A stretch of DNA of 32,689 bases from Bacteroides sp. (GCA_011056635.1 DSEO01000096.1:1-32689); one strand, 5' to 3'. Shown: positions 8,891-16,701, counted from the stretch's first letter. Notes: a model not told the origin generated them from the letters alone. A program made the numbers and translations.

Positions 8891-9910
8891 ATGCTTCATA
8901 ATATTGAAAGGATCCTTGAAGAGGTACGCCGTTTCAGTGCTGATTCCAGGGAAGAAATTGAACAGTTCAGGATTAAATACCTGGGTAAAAAAGGGGTGAT
9001 ATCCGGTCTTTTCAATGAATTCCGGCATGTGCCCGCCGCAGAGAAAAAAATAACCGGACAAAAGATCAATGCGCTCAAGCAATCTGTTTCTGACAGGATC
9101 GATGCGTTGCTTGAACAGGTAGCTTCAGAAGCGAGTGCAGACATTGCAACAGATCTTACGCTTCCCGGTCCGCCTCTTCAACTGGGATCCAGGCACCCTA
9201 TTTCAATTATTCGCAACCAGATCATAGAGATCTTTTCCCGGATTGGTTTTACCATTTCAGAGGGGCCCGAAATCGAGGATGACTGGCATGTGTTCACAGC
9301 CCTTAATTTTCCCCCTGAACATCCTGCAAAGGATATGCAGGATACGTTTTTTATTGATAAGGATCCGGACATTCTGCTCAGAACACAAACCTCATCGGTA
9401 CAGGTGCGTGTCATGGAGAATCAACCTCCGCCCATCCGGACCATATCCCCCGGAAGGGTCTTCAGGAATGAGGCTGTTTCAGCAAGGGCCCACTGTATTT
9501 TCCACCAGGTGGAGGGATTGTACATTGATGAACATGTATCCTTTGCCGATCTGAAACAGACCCTGCTTTATTTTGCATTCGAAATGTTCGGAACGGAAAT
9601 CGGCACCAGGCTCCGTCCCTCCTATTTCCCTTTTACAGAACCTTCCGCTGAAATGGATGTTCGTTGTCAGCTCTGCGGAGGAAAGGGATGCAATGTCTGT
9701 AAATATACCGGATGGCTGGAAATACTCGGCTGCGGGATGGTGGATCCCCATGTACTTGAGTTCAGTGGCATTGATCCGGAAAAATACACCGGTTACGCAT
9801 TCGGTATGGGGATCGAGCGGGTGGCTATGCTCAAATACCAGGTAAGGGACCTTCGTTTATATTTTGAGAATGATATCCGTTTCCTGGAACAATTCCGGTC
9901 TGCTTACTGA
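8891..9910 (+). CDS. pheS: Phenylalanine-tRNA ligase alpha subunit
   Basis: PheS forms the catalytic core of the alpha2beta2 enzyme that charges tRNA-Phe. From the ATG at 8891 the protein is 339 residues, the usual length. It has the N-terminal coiled-coil arm (residues about 1-85, KYLGKKGVISGLFNE). Class II motif 2 is GRVFRNEAVSARAHCIFHQ, and the C-terminal motif 3 is GYAFGMGIERVAMLKY. A C-x2-C-x4-C-x2-C cluster (CQLCGGKGCNVC) precedes GWLEILGCGMVDPHVL; this is typical of Bacteroidota PheS. Its stop overlaps the stop of the convergent OsmC-like gene by 7 bp. pheT is not adjacent, as is common in the phylum. An ATG at 8879 would add four residues but sits at the expected transcription start. 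Confidence 0.97.
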   Translation: MLHNIERILEEVRRFSADSREEIEQFRIKYLGKKGVISGLFNEFRHVPAAEKKITGQKINALKQSVSDRIDALLEQVASEASADIATDLTLPGPPLQLGSRHPISIIRNQIIEIFSRIGFTISEGPEIEDDWHVFTALNFPPEHPAKDMQDTFFIDKDPDILLRTQTSSVQVRVMENQPPPIRTISPGRVFRNEAVSARAHCIFHQVEGLYIDEHVSFADLKQTLLYFAFEMFGTEIGTRLRPSYFPFTEPSAEMDVRCQLCGGKGCNVCKYTGWLEILGCGMVDPHVLEFSGIDPEKYTGYAFGMGIERVAMLKYQVRDLRLYFENDIRFLEQFRSAY

Positions 9911-10344
9911 TCTGCGGATCCCGCTCCTTGCGTATCAATGATGATTTCGTTTGTAACCGGAAAAGCCTCCTCCAGATTGGCCGTAACACCGCAATATTTC
10001 GTGGTGGACAACGTTACCGCCTTCTCTACATTCGTTCGGGAAATGTTCTTTCCCTTTACCCGGTAGATCACTTTCATCCCGGTATATTTCTTGGGATGTT
10101 CCTCTGCCAGTTCCCCTTCCACCTCCACAGAAAATTCTTCCACTTCTTCCCTCATTTTTTTCAGGATCGAGACCACATCCATGGCGGTACACCCGGCCAG
10201 TGCCACCATCAATAATTGTTTTGGCCTGGGGCCTTGTTCCTGTCCCCCGTGTTCTGGAGTGCTGTCTATATAAAGTTTGTATCCGTCCACCTGCACTTCA
10301 AAAACCATCTCATTCAGCCAGTCTATTTTCACGGTTTCTTTCAT
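9904..10344 (-). CDS. OsmC/Ohr-family protein
   Basis: The 146-residue protein has the OsmC fold signature PKQLLMVALAGCTAMDVVSI with one conserved cysteine at about residue 52. A second lies in TTKYCGV at about 118. Paired cysteines of this type act as a peroxidatic/resolving dithiol in organic-hydroperoxide reductases. Length is normal for the family. It is divergent from a Crp/Fnr regulator, and an FNR-spaced dyad lies 8 bp upstream of its ATG, so it is a plausible target of that regulator. Its 3' end overlaps the 3' end of pheS. The exact substrate is not determinable; many Bacteroidota OsmC proteins of this YhfA-like type are uncharacterised. Confidence 0.9.
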   Translation of the reverse strand: MKETVKIDWLNEMVFEVQVDGYKLYIDSTPEHGGQEQGPRPKQLLMVALAGCTAMDVVSILKKMREEVEEFSVEVEGELAEEHPKKYTGMKVIYRVKGKNISRTNVEKAVTLSTTKYCGVTANLEEAFPVTNEIIIDTQGAGSADQ

Positions 10345-10351
10345 CCTTCTC

Positions 10352-10365
10352 AGATTATTAAATCT
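10352..10365. promoter_or_regulatory. FNR-spaced inverted repeat AGATT-N4-AATCT
   Basis: The sequence AGATTATTAAATCT is a perfect 5-bp dyad with a 4-bp spacer. FNR/CRP-family boxes of the TTGAT-N4-ATCAA type have the same geometry. It lies in the 64-bp gap between the OsmC-like gene (start 10344) and the Crp/Fnr gene (start 10409). It sits between the two starts and upstream of the regulator's own -7 element. It is a candidate operator for autoregulation and control of the OsmC-like gene. The half-site differs from the E. coli FNR consensus. Confidence 0.4.
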
Positions 10366-10382
10366 ATGTGATTATAATTGTG

Positions 10383-10390
10383 TAATTTTG
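10383..10390 (+). promoter_or_regulatory. Bacteroidota -7 promoter element (TAATTTTG) for the Crp/Fnr gene
   Basis: This perfect TAnnTTTG match ends 18 bp before the ATG at 10409, which implies a short leader. The AGATT-N4-AATCT dyad is centred about 28 bp upstream of the element. Confidence 0.5.
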
Positions 10391-10408
10391 CCATGCAAAT
10401 TTAATCAT

Positions 10409-11110
10409 ATGAGTGACATACTTGATCATCTCTCCTGTGATTCCTGTATCAGCAAAATTCATCCCCTTTTTCGGCATCTGAACGAGGAGGAATGTAACCA
10501 TATTTCGCTCAACAAGATAACAGAATCCTACAAAAGAGGTTCACTCATTTATCAGGAAGGCAACAGAATGAAAGGTTTCTTCTGTGTGCAAAAGGGAATC
10601 ATCAAAATATTCAAAACAGGCTTCGATGGAAAAGAACAGATCATCCGTTTTGCCAAACCCGGTGATATTATCGGATACAGATCCGTGATCAGCAATGAAC
10701 CGGCCTGTACTTCCACTGAAGTTATTGAGGACTGCATCGTCTGTCATATTCCCCCGCAGATACTGATGACCCTCATAAAAACCAACGGTGATTTCGCGCT
10801 TGAATTGATGAAGCTTTCATGCAAAGAGTTGGGAGAAGCCAACTCTTTCATTACGGATATTGCCCAGAAAACCGTCAGGGAAAGGCTTGCTGAAATCCTT
10901 TTGTACCTGGACAATGAATTCGGCATGGATCAGAATGGTGTGCTGAATATATTCCTAACCAGGGAGGAGTTGTCAAACATCGTGGGCACTGCCACTGAAT
11001 CGATTATCAGGTTGCTCTCTGAATTCAAGAATGAAAAGCTGATCGAACTGAATGGGAGAAAAATAAAAATCCTGGACAGGCCAGGATTAAAATTGATTGC
11101 AAATATCTAG
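10409..11110 (+). CDS. Cysteine-rich Crp/Fnr-family transcriptional regulator
   Basis: Starting at ATG 10409 the protein is 233 residues, normal for the family. The frame is open 132 bp further upstream, but that part is untypical and overlaps the divergent gene. The cyclic-nucleotide-binding-like domain includes YKRGSLIYQEGNRMKGFFCV and FAKPGDIIGYRSV. A dimerisation helix follows (ANSFITDIAQKTVRERLAEI), then a winged helix-turn-helix with LTREELSNIVGTATESIIRLL. Cysteines at about 10, 13, 29, 59, 100, 109 and 112 resemble FNR, where three N-terminal cysteines and one internal one hold an iron-sulfur cluster. The Ser that gives FNR its TTGAT preference is replaced by Ile. It is probably a redox or oxygen sensor, which is an inference. 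It is divergent from an OsmC-like gene with a dyad between them. Confidence 0.9.
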   Translation: MSDILDHLSCDSCISKIHPLFRHLNEEECNHISLNKITESYKRGSLIYQEGNRMKGFFCVQKGIIKIFKTGFDGKEQIIRFAKPGDIIGYRSVISNEPACTSTEVIEDCIVCHIPPQILMTLIKTNGDFALELMKLSCKELGEANSFITDIAQKTVRERLAEILLYLDNEFGMDQNGVLNIFLTREELSNIVGTATESIIRLLSEFKNEKLIELNGRKIKILDRPGLKLIANI

Positions 11111-11116
11111 CAACAA

Positions 11117-11287
11117 TCACTTCACATATTTATTGATGAAAATATGAAGCAGCAGGCCTCCGACAACGAGTATTGCACTGATGGCCAGTTTGGCATTGGT
11201 TTGTGATTTGGTAAAGATCACGATTGCGAGAATGATCACTCCCACAAGTATGACAATAAGACCTGCATTTTTTAATAAATCTTTCAT
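11117..11287 (-). CDS. Small membrane protein, 56 residues, two transmembrane helices
   Basis: A short open frame encodes MKDLLKNAGLIVILVGVIIL and continues for a further 36 residues. It contains two hydrophobic helices (about 8-26 and 34-50) separated by a KSQTNAK loop. It ends with a short charged tail, INKYVK. Similar proteins starting MK(E/D)LLKNAG are found in other Bacteroidota as unnamed small membrane proteins; this is from memory of the family. The function is unknown. It lies 55 bp downstream of ruvB on the same strand and has a perfect -7 element in that gap. It ends 6 bp from the convergent Crp/Fnr gene. Coding appears real because the frame, start, signature and promoter agree. 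Confidence 0.7.
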   Translation of the reverse strand: MKDLLKNAGLIVILVGVIILAIVIFTKSQTNAKLAISAILVVGGLLLHIFINKYVK

Positions 11288-11325
11288 CCGTTCTTATATT
11301 TCAGGGTGTCTGTTTCAGTATCACA

Positions 11326-11333
11326 CAAATATA
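11326..11333 (-). promoter_or_regulatory. Bacteroidota -7 promoter element (TATATTTG on minus) for the small membrane protein
   Basis: On the minus strand the gap between ruvB and the small gene contains a perfect TAnnTTTG about 38 bp upstream of the ATG at 11287. This would let the small protein be made independently of the nadA-ruvB transcript. Confidence 0.5.
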
Positions 11334-11342
11334 TACAAAATA

Positions 11343-12362
11343 TCAAAACAATAAATTCTGGTCATTTCTATATTTACCCAGGTGCTCGTATGCGATTCTT
11401 GTCACTTCCCTCCCTCTTGGTGTTCTTTTGAGATATCCTTCTTTGATCAGAAATGGTTCGTAAACTTCCTCAATGGTTCCTGCCTCTTCTCCCACGGCAG
11501 TTGCAATGGTATTGAGTCCCACCGGTCCGCCCTGGAATTTATCCATGATAGTCAACAGGATCTTGTTATCCATTTCATCCAATCCTGATTCATCAATATT
11601 CAGTGCATCCAGACCATACCCCGTGATCCCCATATCAATATTACCATCTCCTTTGACCTGTGCAAAATCCCTGATGCGTCTCAGCAATGCATTTGCGATT
11701 CTGGGCGTACCCCTGCTCCTTCGTGCAATTTCTTCGGCAGCATTGTCATGAATATGTACTCTCAGAATTCCTGCCGATCTCCTGACAATTCTTGTGAGTA
11801 TCTCAGCATCATAGTACTCCAGCAATGAGGTTATCCCAAACCTTGCCCTGAGCGGACCCGTCAGCAATCCCGATCGTGTGGTGGCACCGATGAGTGTAAA
11901 TGGCTGAAGGGTCAACTGCACTGATCTTGCTGACGGACCCTTATCGATCATGATATCGATGCTGTAATCTTCCATGGCCGAATACAGGTACTCTTCCACC
12001 ACGGGAGAAAGCCTGTGGATCTCGTCGATGAACAGTACATCTCCCTCCTCCAGTCCTGTCAGCAATCCGGCAAGGTCCCCCGGTTTATCCAGTACGGGTC
12101 CCGACGATATCTTGATACCCACATCCATCTCATTGGCAATAATATGGGCAAGGGTAGTCTTTCCCAATCCGGGCGGTCCATGAAGCAATACATGATCCAG
12201 TGCTTCATCCCTCAGTTTCGCCGCTTCCACAAAAACCTTCAGGTTTTCAATTATCTTCTTCTGGCCTTCAAAATCATAAAACTTCTGGGGCCGGAGCTTG
12301 GCGTCCATTTCCAGGTCACGATCCGATAATTGTTTTTCCCTGAATTCAAAATTTTCTTTCAT
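11343..12362 (-). CDS. ruvB: Holliday junction branch-migration helicase RuvB
   Basis: RuvB is the AAA+ motor that drives branch migration with RuvA. The 339-residue protein has Walker A GPPGLGKT (62-69) and Walker B LFIDEIHR (110-117). Sensor 1 is [18 protein letters not shown], and the C-terminal winged helix includes [15 protein letters not shown] and [13 protein letters not shown]. Length and motifs are normal. It starts 8 bp after the MORN-repeat gene, in a nadA-MORN-ruvB run. ruvA and ruvC are not present here. Confidence 0.98.
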   Translation of the reverse strand: MKENFEFREKQLSDRDLEMDAKLRPQKFYDFEGQKKIIENLKVFVEAAKLRDEALDHVLLHGPPGLGKTTLAHIIANEMDVGIKISSGPVLDKPGDLAGLLTGLEEGDVLFIDEIHRLSPVVEEYLYSAMEDYSIDIMIDKGPSARSVQLTLQPFTLIGATTRSGLLTGPLRARFGITSLLEYYDAEILTRIVRRSAGILRVHIHDNAAEEIARRSRGTPRIANALLRRIRDFAQVKGDGNIDMGITGYGLDALNIDESGLDEMDNKILLTIMDKFQGGPVGLNTIATAVGEEAGTIEEVYEPFLIKEGYLKRTPRGREVTRIAYEHLGKYRNDQNLLF

Positions 12363-12370
12363 ACCAAAAC

Positions 12371-13948
12371 TTAACGGATCAGTGTTACATCATTTTCGGG
12401 AAGCTTGATGCGTATTCCGTTTATTCGCTGTTCCCTGTTGTTCCTGTATGTGATGGTCATCATTAGATTGCCTTCTTCGTCGTATTTCTTCCAGTTTTTT
12501 TCCCTGATCCCCATTTCATAGTACTGTTCTTCCTTCAACACTCCGGAAGGATAGTAATATTTGTGTTTCTTATCCGGGTTTCCCCTGGAATAATAGCCTT
12601 CGTATTTCAGGATACCATCATTGTAGAAATACTTCCATTCACCTTCCCTGAGCCCGATCACATAATTTCCTCTTTCCGTATGGTCGCCTACCTGGTACAG
12701 CCACTCCCCGTTCTTTTCCCCGTTCACATATTGACCCCTGGCAAGAATCTGCCCTCCCTGGTCATACTCCACAAATTCCCCATCCTCCCGGCCATTCAGG
12801 TACCACTCTTCCCTCCATACATTCCCATTCGGGTAATACCATGTCCACGATCCGTGGAACCTTCCCCGTTCAAATCTTCCTTTCTGCTCGATGGAACCGG
12901 ACCGGTAAAAGAAGGTCCAGCTTCCTGATTGCTGATTATTCAAATAAGTTCCTTTTGCCCTGACTTCCCCCGAGGTGTAAAAATCAGTCCACGCACCCAT
13001 CCTTCTTCCCTGTTCATCGATGATCCCCTCAGAGATTTTCTCTCCGTTTTCATTGTACAAATGGGCATTGATTACAGTGCCTGTGGTATCATAATACCTG
13101 TGAATTCCCACGGGTTTGTCCTCAATATATCCCCCACGAAAAATCAATCTTCCCTGTTCGTCATAGGTGCTTTTCATGTCCAGTAACTCCCTGAGATCCT
13201 CGTCGATCTCCTCTATGATCTTCCCCCTTTCATACCTGATTGCCATGACAATTTCGCCACTGCCGTCAAACTCCCTGTAATACCCATGCATCTGATCATC
13301 CAGATAATTCACTTCCCTTTTGATTCTTCCGCTCTCATAATAATCCCTGAATGTTCCCTGCTTTCTTCCCTGCGCATCTTTCCTGTTTATTCTTTCCCTG
13401 TTCACAAGGTAATTTTCATTATAATCCATCACCGTCACCAGTGTACTGTCCCTCGAATACTCCCTGGCCAGCCCGTGTTTTTTCCCGTCCCTGTAATAAA
13501 CCATCTGCTTCAGTTCACCGGTCGGATAATAATAAAAGGAATTACCCTCCTTCTTCCCGTTCAGATACAACTCTTTAGAAATAACTGTTGGCCGGCCCGG
13601 TTTCAATGGATTGTCATAACTGTAGGTGATGGAATAACCACTTTTTTCACCCAGTTTGTAGTCGATCTGCTGTACCAGCTCTCCTGCCTGATTATAGAAA
13701 TTCCAGGTACTGTCCAGCAGGTAATTGGTCCTTTTTCCTTCAGATTTTACCACCCCGGTCACATAATAGGTTCTCCAGTAACCATCGGGTTTACCTTCCC
13801 GCATGATCCCTTCACTGGAAACCTGTCCGTTGGGGTAGAAAAACTGAACGAACCCGTTTTTCACAGGTTCATCCTGTCCCCTTCCGATTACCGAAACGAC
13901 CAGTGAAAGAACAATTACAAAACAATATTTTACCATCCTGGCGTTCAT
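12371..13948 (-). CDS. Secreted MORN-repeat (YwqK-like) protein
   Basis: The 525-residue protein has a signal peptide ([20 protein letters not shown], ending GQ). It then consists almost entirely of about 20-residue MORN-type units, for example [40 protein letters not shown] and [21 protein letters not shown] count roughly 18 units. Such proteins are often annotated as YwqK-type antitoxins, but this comes from repeat similarity and no toxin gene is adjacent. The repeats form an extended beta-meander, probably a periplasmic or surface-associated binding platform. It lies 10 bp after nadA and 8 bp before ruvB, so it is co-transcribed with housekeeping genes. The role is unknown. Confidence 0.85.
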   Translation of the reverse strand: MNARMVKYCFVIVLSLVVSVIGRGQDEPVKNGFVQFFYPNGQVSSEGIMREGKPDGYWRTYYVTGVVKSEGKRTNYLLDSTWNFYNQAGELVQQIDYKLGEKSGYSITYSYDNPLKPGRPTVISKELYLNGKKEGNSFYYYPTGELKQMVYYRDGKKHGLAREYSRDSTLVTVMDYNENYLVNRERINRKDAQGRKQGTFRDYYESGRIKREVNYLDDQMHGYYREFDGSGEIVMAIRYERGKIIEEIDEDLRELLDMKSTYDEQGRLIFRGGYIEDKPVGIHRYYDTTGTVINAHLYNENGEKISEGIIDEQGRRMGAWTDFYTSGEVRAKGTYLNNQQSGSWTFFYRSGSIEQKGRFERGRFHGSWTWYYPNGNVWREEWYLNGREDGEFVEYDQGGQILARGQYVNGEKNGEWLYQVGDHTERGNYVIGLREGEWKYFYNDGILKYEGYYSRGNPDKKHKYYYPSGVLKEEQYYEMGIREKNWKKYDEEGNLMMTITYRNNREQRINGIRIKLPENDVTLIR

Positions 13949-13958
13949 GGGTCCGTTC

Positions 13959-14954
13959 CTATAACTTTAGCTTTTCTGAGATCTCCAGCATCCTCAAAAT
14001 CGGTTTCCTCGCCCTTCTGATAATTTCATCATCTAAAGTTATCTCAGGCAGTTCATACTTCAAAGTATTATAAATCTTTTTCATAGTGATCAACTTCATA
14101 AACATGCAATCGCTGCAGCCACATGTGGAATCTTTCGGCGGAGCGGGAATATATGTTTTGCCGGGCTTGTCTTTTCTCATCTGATGCAGGATCCCCGACT
14201 CGGTTGCAACAATATACTTTTGGGCCTCATCATGCATGATAAATTTCAGCAGCTGGCTGGTGGAACCGACGTAGTCCGCCGCAATCAGTATGGGTTTTTC
14301 ACACTCAGGATGTGCGATCAGCCTGGCATCCGGATGTTCCTTCTTCAGTTCCAGGATACGCTCCAGACTGAATTCTTCATGCACATGGCACGCACCGTCC
14401 CAGATGACCATTTCCCTTCCTGTAATTCGTTGTATGTAATTTCCCAGGTTCCTGTCAGGTGCGAATATAATTTTTTCATTGGGAGGAAGGCTACTGACGA
14501 TCTCCAGTGCGTTGCCTGAAGTACATGCAATATCCGTCATTGCCTTTATCTCTGCTGTTGTGTTCACGTAAGTAACTATGGTGTGACCTGGATATTGCCT
14601 GATAAACGCTTCAAATTCTTCAGGCGGACAGGACTCAGCCAGTGAACAACCTGCTCCCAGGTCTGGGATCAATACTTTTTTATCGGGTGCAAGGATCTTA
14701 GCTGTTTCAGCCATAAAGTGAACCCCTGCAAATACAATGATTTCCGCATCCGTCTTCGCAGCCTGCCTGGATAATCCCAGGCTGTCTCCCACGTAATCAG
14801 CAATTTCCTGTATTTCACCCTCCTGATAATAATGGGCCAGGATGATGGCATTTTTCTCCTTTCTCATCCGCGCAATTTCACTGACCATGTCCACGGATTG
14901 ATCCACTTCCACGTCCACATATCCTTTCCCGATAATCTTATCAACAGAATCCAT
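13959..14954 (-). CDS. nadA: Quinolinate synthase NadA
   Basis: NadA condenses iminoaspartate with dihydroxyacetone phosphate to make quinolinate for NAD synthesis, using a [4Fe-4S] cluster. The 331-residue protein shows IILAHYYQEGEIQEIADYVG near the N-terminus, the first cluster region GAGCSLAESCPPEEF, the middle DIACTSGNALEIV and the C-terminal CGCSDCMFMK. These match the three-cysteine arrangement of NadA. Length is normal. It is the first gene of the minus-strand run with the MORN protein and ruvB. nadB and nadC are absent from the window. Its upstream region is the 434-bp AT-rich gap shared with rpiB. Confidence 0.97.
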   Translation of the reverse strand: MDSVDKIIGKGYVDVEVDQSVDMVSEIARMRKEKNAIILAHYYQEGEIQEIADYVGDSLGLSRQAAKTDAEIIVFAGVHFMAETAKILAPDKKVLIPDLGAGCSLAESCPPEEFEAFIRQYPGHTIVTYVNTTAEIKAMTDIACTSGNALEIVSSLPPNEKIIFAPDRNLGNYIQRITGREMVIWDGACHVHEEFSLERILELKKEHPDARLIAHPECEKPILIAADYVGSTSQLLKFIMHDEAQKYIVATESGILHQMRKDKPGKTYIPAPPKDSTCGCSDCMFMKLITMKKIYNTLKYELPEITLDDEIIRRARKPILRMLEISEKLKL

Positions 14955-15120
14955 CGTATATAAATTAAGTAATATTATAAATAAATTTTTCTATGATGAT
15001 ATTATCCGGTTCAAACTGTTTTTAAATAACGGATAGTTTTTTTGGTAATTTCAATATTCAATTATAAATCACATGCTATTAACAAATCCATAAATTGTTA
15101 GGTTCTGAATAGAGGAATAT

Positions 15121-15128
15121 TAGTTTTG
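15121..15128 (+). promoter_or_regulatory. Candidate -7 element (TAGTTTTG) within the nadA-rpiB gap
   Basis: This perfect TAnnTTTG has a possible TTG at 15095-15097, 23 bp upstream. It lies about 260 bp before rpiB, so it would make either a long leader or a separate small RNA. Chance matches are likely in AT-rich DNA. Confidence 0.25.
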
Positions 15129-15238
15129 AATTCAACAGTTGTTCATAACATACAGGATTAAAAAAAAGAAAGAGAAATCAAAAATAATCTTTGTGGATAT
15201 ACTGTGTATGTTTCTTGATATAAAAAGTGTTTTCATGA

Positions 15239-15268
15239 AGGAAGCGGCATTTTGCAGTCTGGCTTCCT
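15239..15268. other. Inverted repeat AGGAAGC-N16-GCTTCCT
   Basis: A perfect 7-bp stem with a 16-nt loop sits in the GC-richer island of the nadA-rpiB gap. It could be part of a small RNA or a leader structure. No T-run follows directly on either strand, so it is not a standard intrinsic terminator. Confidence 0.35.
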
Positions 15269-15315
15269 GCGGTCCGGCTGTTATTAAAATGAATCAACAA
15301 CAATTATAACATTCA

Positions 15316-15345
15316 TTTGTTAAAAAAATATATTCTGTAATATTG
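15316..15345 (+). promoter_or_regulatory. Candidate rpiB promoter: TTTG-N18-TAATATTG
   Basis: The -33-like TTTG (15316-15319) and a seven-of-eight -7 element TAATATTG (15338-15345) are separated by 18 bp, close to the Bacteroidota spacing. The expected start point near 15352 leaves a leader of about 37 nt to the ATG at 15389. This leader contains the GATCA-N7-TGATC repeat. Confidence 0.45.
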
Positions 15346-15388
15346 TATTCCACCAACTCCATTGATCATCCTTTTTGATCTGTAGAAT

Positions 15389-15829
15389 ATGAAAAAAAAG
15401 ATTGCGATTGCATCTGACCATGCAGGTTATAAAATGAAGCTTTCAATCATTGAATATCTTAAGAATCAGGGATATGAAATTATTGATCTGGGTACGGATT
15501 CGGTGAAGGATGTAGACTATCCGGATTTCGGTCACCCCCTGGCCCAGATGGTTGAAAGTGGCAGGGTCCATACAGGGATCTCATTGTGCGGAAGCGGAAA
15601 CGGGATCAATATGGTGACAAACAAACATCAGGGAATCAGGGGTGCCCTTTGCTGGAATGTGGAAATATCGAAGCTGGCCAGGAAACATAACGATGCAAAT
15701 ATTTGTTCGCTCCCTGCAAGGTTTCTGGATCTTGATCAGGCAAAAGAAATAGTGATTGTATTTCTGAATACGGAATATGAAGGCGGCAGGCATGCACAGA
15801 GGCTGAAAAAAATCCCATTAAATAGATAA
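15389..15829 (+). CDS. rpiB: Ribose-5-phosphate isomerase B
   Basis: RpiB interconverts ribose 5-phosphate and ribulose 5-phosphate in the non-oxidative pentose phosphate pathway. The 146-residue protein has the IASDHAGYKMK start (Asp10, His11), the active-site loop SLCGSGNGINM with Cys at about 67, and RKHNDANI with His at about 100. These correspond to the RpiB/LacAB catalytic residues. Length is as expected. The Rrf2-type regulator starts 2 bp after its stop, so the two are almost certainly one operon. Confidence 0.96.
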   Translation: MKKKIAIASDHAGYKMKLSIIEYLKNQGYEIIDLGTDSVKDVDYPDFGHPLAQMVESGRVHTGISLCGSGNGINMVTNKHQGIRGALCWNVEISKLARKHNDANICSLPARFLDLDQAKEIVIVFLNTEYEGGRHAQRLKKIPLNR

Positions 15830-15831
15830 TA

Positions 15832-16263
15832 ATGTTGTCAAATACAAGCAAATATGCAATCAGGGCAGTAATCTATCTGGCATTGTATTCTTCAAATAAA
15901 AAAATGATTGGAATCAGGGAAATTTCTGAAGGCCTGGGTATTCCAACCCCATTTCTGGGAAAAATTCTGCAAATGCTGGCCAGGCATCAGATACTTGATT
16001 CCCATAAAGGACCCCACGGAGGATTCAGTCTGAAAAGACCAGCCATCGATATATCACTGATGGATATTGTGGAGATTATTGACGGAACCGATGTATTTGA
16101 TACATGTGTGATCCGGACTACCAAATGCAGCGAGGGAGCACCCTGCAGCCTTCACCACAGGCTGGCACCAATCAGAAAAGAGATCAAAGCGATTTTCAAT
16201 ACCGAGACCATTGCGGACCTGGTCACTGAATTCAGATCGGGAAGAGAAAAGATCAGGATCTGA
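15832..16263 (+). CDS. Rrf2-family regulator with three-cysteine cluster motif (IscR/NsrR-like)
   Basis: The 143-residue protein has the Rrf2 winged helix-turn-helix (MLSNTSKYAIRAVIYLALYS, then IREISEGLGIPTPFLGKILQ and GPHGGFSLKRPA). Cysteines at about 92, 99 and 105 (DTCVIRTTKCSEGAPCSLH) give C-x6-C-x5-C. This is close to the C-x5-C-x5-C iron-sulfur motif of IscR and NsrR. It is likely an iron-sulfur-dependent sensor, but the ligand and signal (cluster status, nitric oxide or iron) cannot be told. It is coupled to rpiB, which is unusual for IscR proper. Its 3' end overlaps the convergent VanZ-like gene by 11 bp. Confidence 0.9.
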   Translation: MLSNTSKYAIRAVIYLALYSSNKKMIGIREISEGLGIPTPFLGKILQMLARHQILDSHKGPHGGFSLKRPAIDISLMDIVEIIDGTDVFDTCVIRTTKCSEGAPCSLHHRLAPIRKEIKAIFNTETIADLVTEFRSGREKIRI

Positions 16264-16627
16264 GCATACTAAAAACCCGGAAGGCGATATACCCTGCAAA
16301 CAATCCCGAACCGTTGGCCAGCAGATCGAGCCATTCGGCAGAGCGGGCAGGCACGACGGTAGCCTGGAGTACTTCAATAACAGCACTGAGTGTAAAAATA
16401 GCCAGAAGCAGCAATACATGGAAACGCAAACAATCCGTACCGCAGCGGCTTTCAAGCAGTGCCACAAAACAGAAAAGGGTATATAGACTGAAATGAGCGA
16501 TTTTGTCCAGGGCCGGGATGGAAAACAGGGACGAATCAGGCATGCTGTTTCCGGGGAGGAGACTCAGCATGGCAATGAACACTGCCAGGGTAATGGAGAA
16601 CTTGTAACGGATCAGGAAATTCAACAT
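16253..16627 (-). CDS. VanZ-like family membrane protein
   Basis: From the ATG at 16627 the protein is 124 residues (MLNFLIRYKFSITLAVFIAM onward) with about four transmembrane helices. VanZ-like signatures are LDKIAHFSLYTLFCFVAL and SAVIEVLQATVVPARSAEWLDLLANGSG, including the conserved Glu-Gln, Arg and Asp in the second half. An upstream extension to 16699 is open but lacks similarity and is less likely. VanZ homologues affect glycopeptide tolerance in some Gram-positives; in this phylum the role is unknown and no resistance should be inferred. Its 3' end overlaps the Rrf2 gene. Confidence 0.85.
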   Translation of the reverse strand: MLNFLIRYKFSITLAVFIAMLSLLPGNSMPDSSLFSIPALDKIAHFSLYTLFCFVALLESRCGTDCLRFHVLLLLAIFTLSAVIEVLQATVVPARSAEWLDLLANGSGLFAGYIAFRVFSMLRS

Positions 16628-16701
16628 GGTAAAATACATGTACATAACGGGATGGTTCCCATGGTTTAAAGTAAAACAAATTATACGAGGTAATTCCAAT
16701 C

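Larger units (their letters stand above)
14955..15388. other. 434-bp AT-rich divergent gap between nadA and rpiB
   Basis: This is the only stretch over 300 bp without a recognised gene. It is strongly AT-rich except for 15239-15285, which is GC-richer and contains the inverted repeat AGGAAGC (15239-15245)/GCTTCCT (15262-15268). Plus-strand TAnnTTTG at 15121-15128 could drive a transcript through the hairpin. A minus-strand TATTTTTG at 15179-15186 lies about 225 bp upstream of nadA. A GATCA-N7-TGATC inverted repeat (15364-15380) sits in the rpiB leader. A 24-codon open frame (15235-15309) has no supporting feature. No tRNA or riboswitch class is recognised. Confidence 0.6.

Noticed and set aside
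12371-13948. Toxin-antitoxin module based on the YwqK label
   Set aside because: No toxin gene is adjacent, and the protein has a signal peptide; the similarity is only to MORN repeats.
15235-15309. 24-codon open frame in the nadA-rpiB gap
   Set aside because: No known similarity, no nearby start signal and located in a likely structured RNA or leader region.
16253-16627. Glycopeptide resistance gene based on the VanZ name
   Set aside because: Only the general VanZ-like fold is visible; no van cluster is present.
16628-16699. N-terminal extension of the VanZ-like protein
   Set aside because: The extension lacks family similarity, and the transmembrane start at 16627 fits the family length better.
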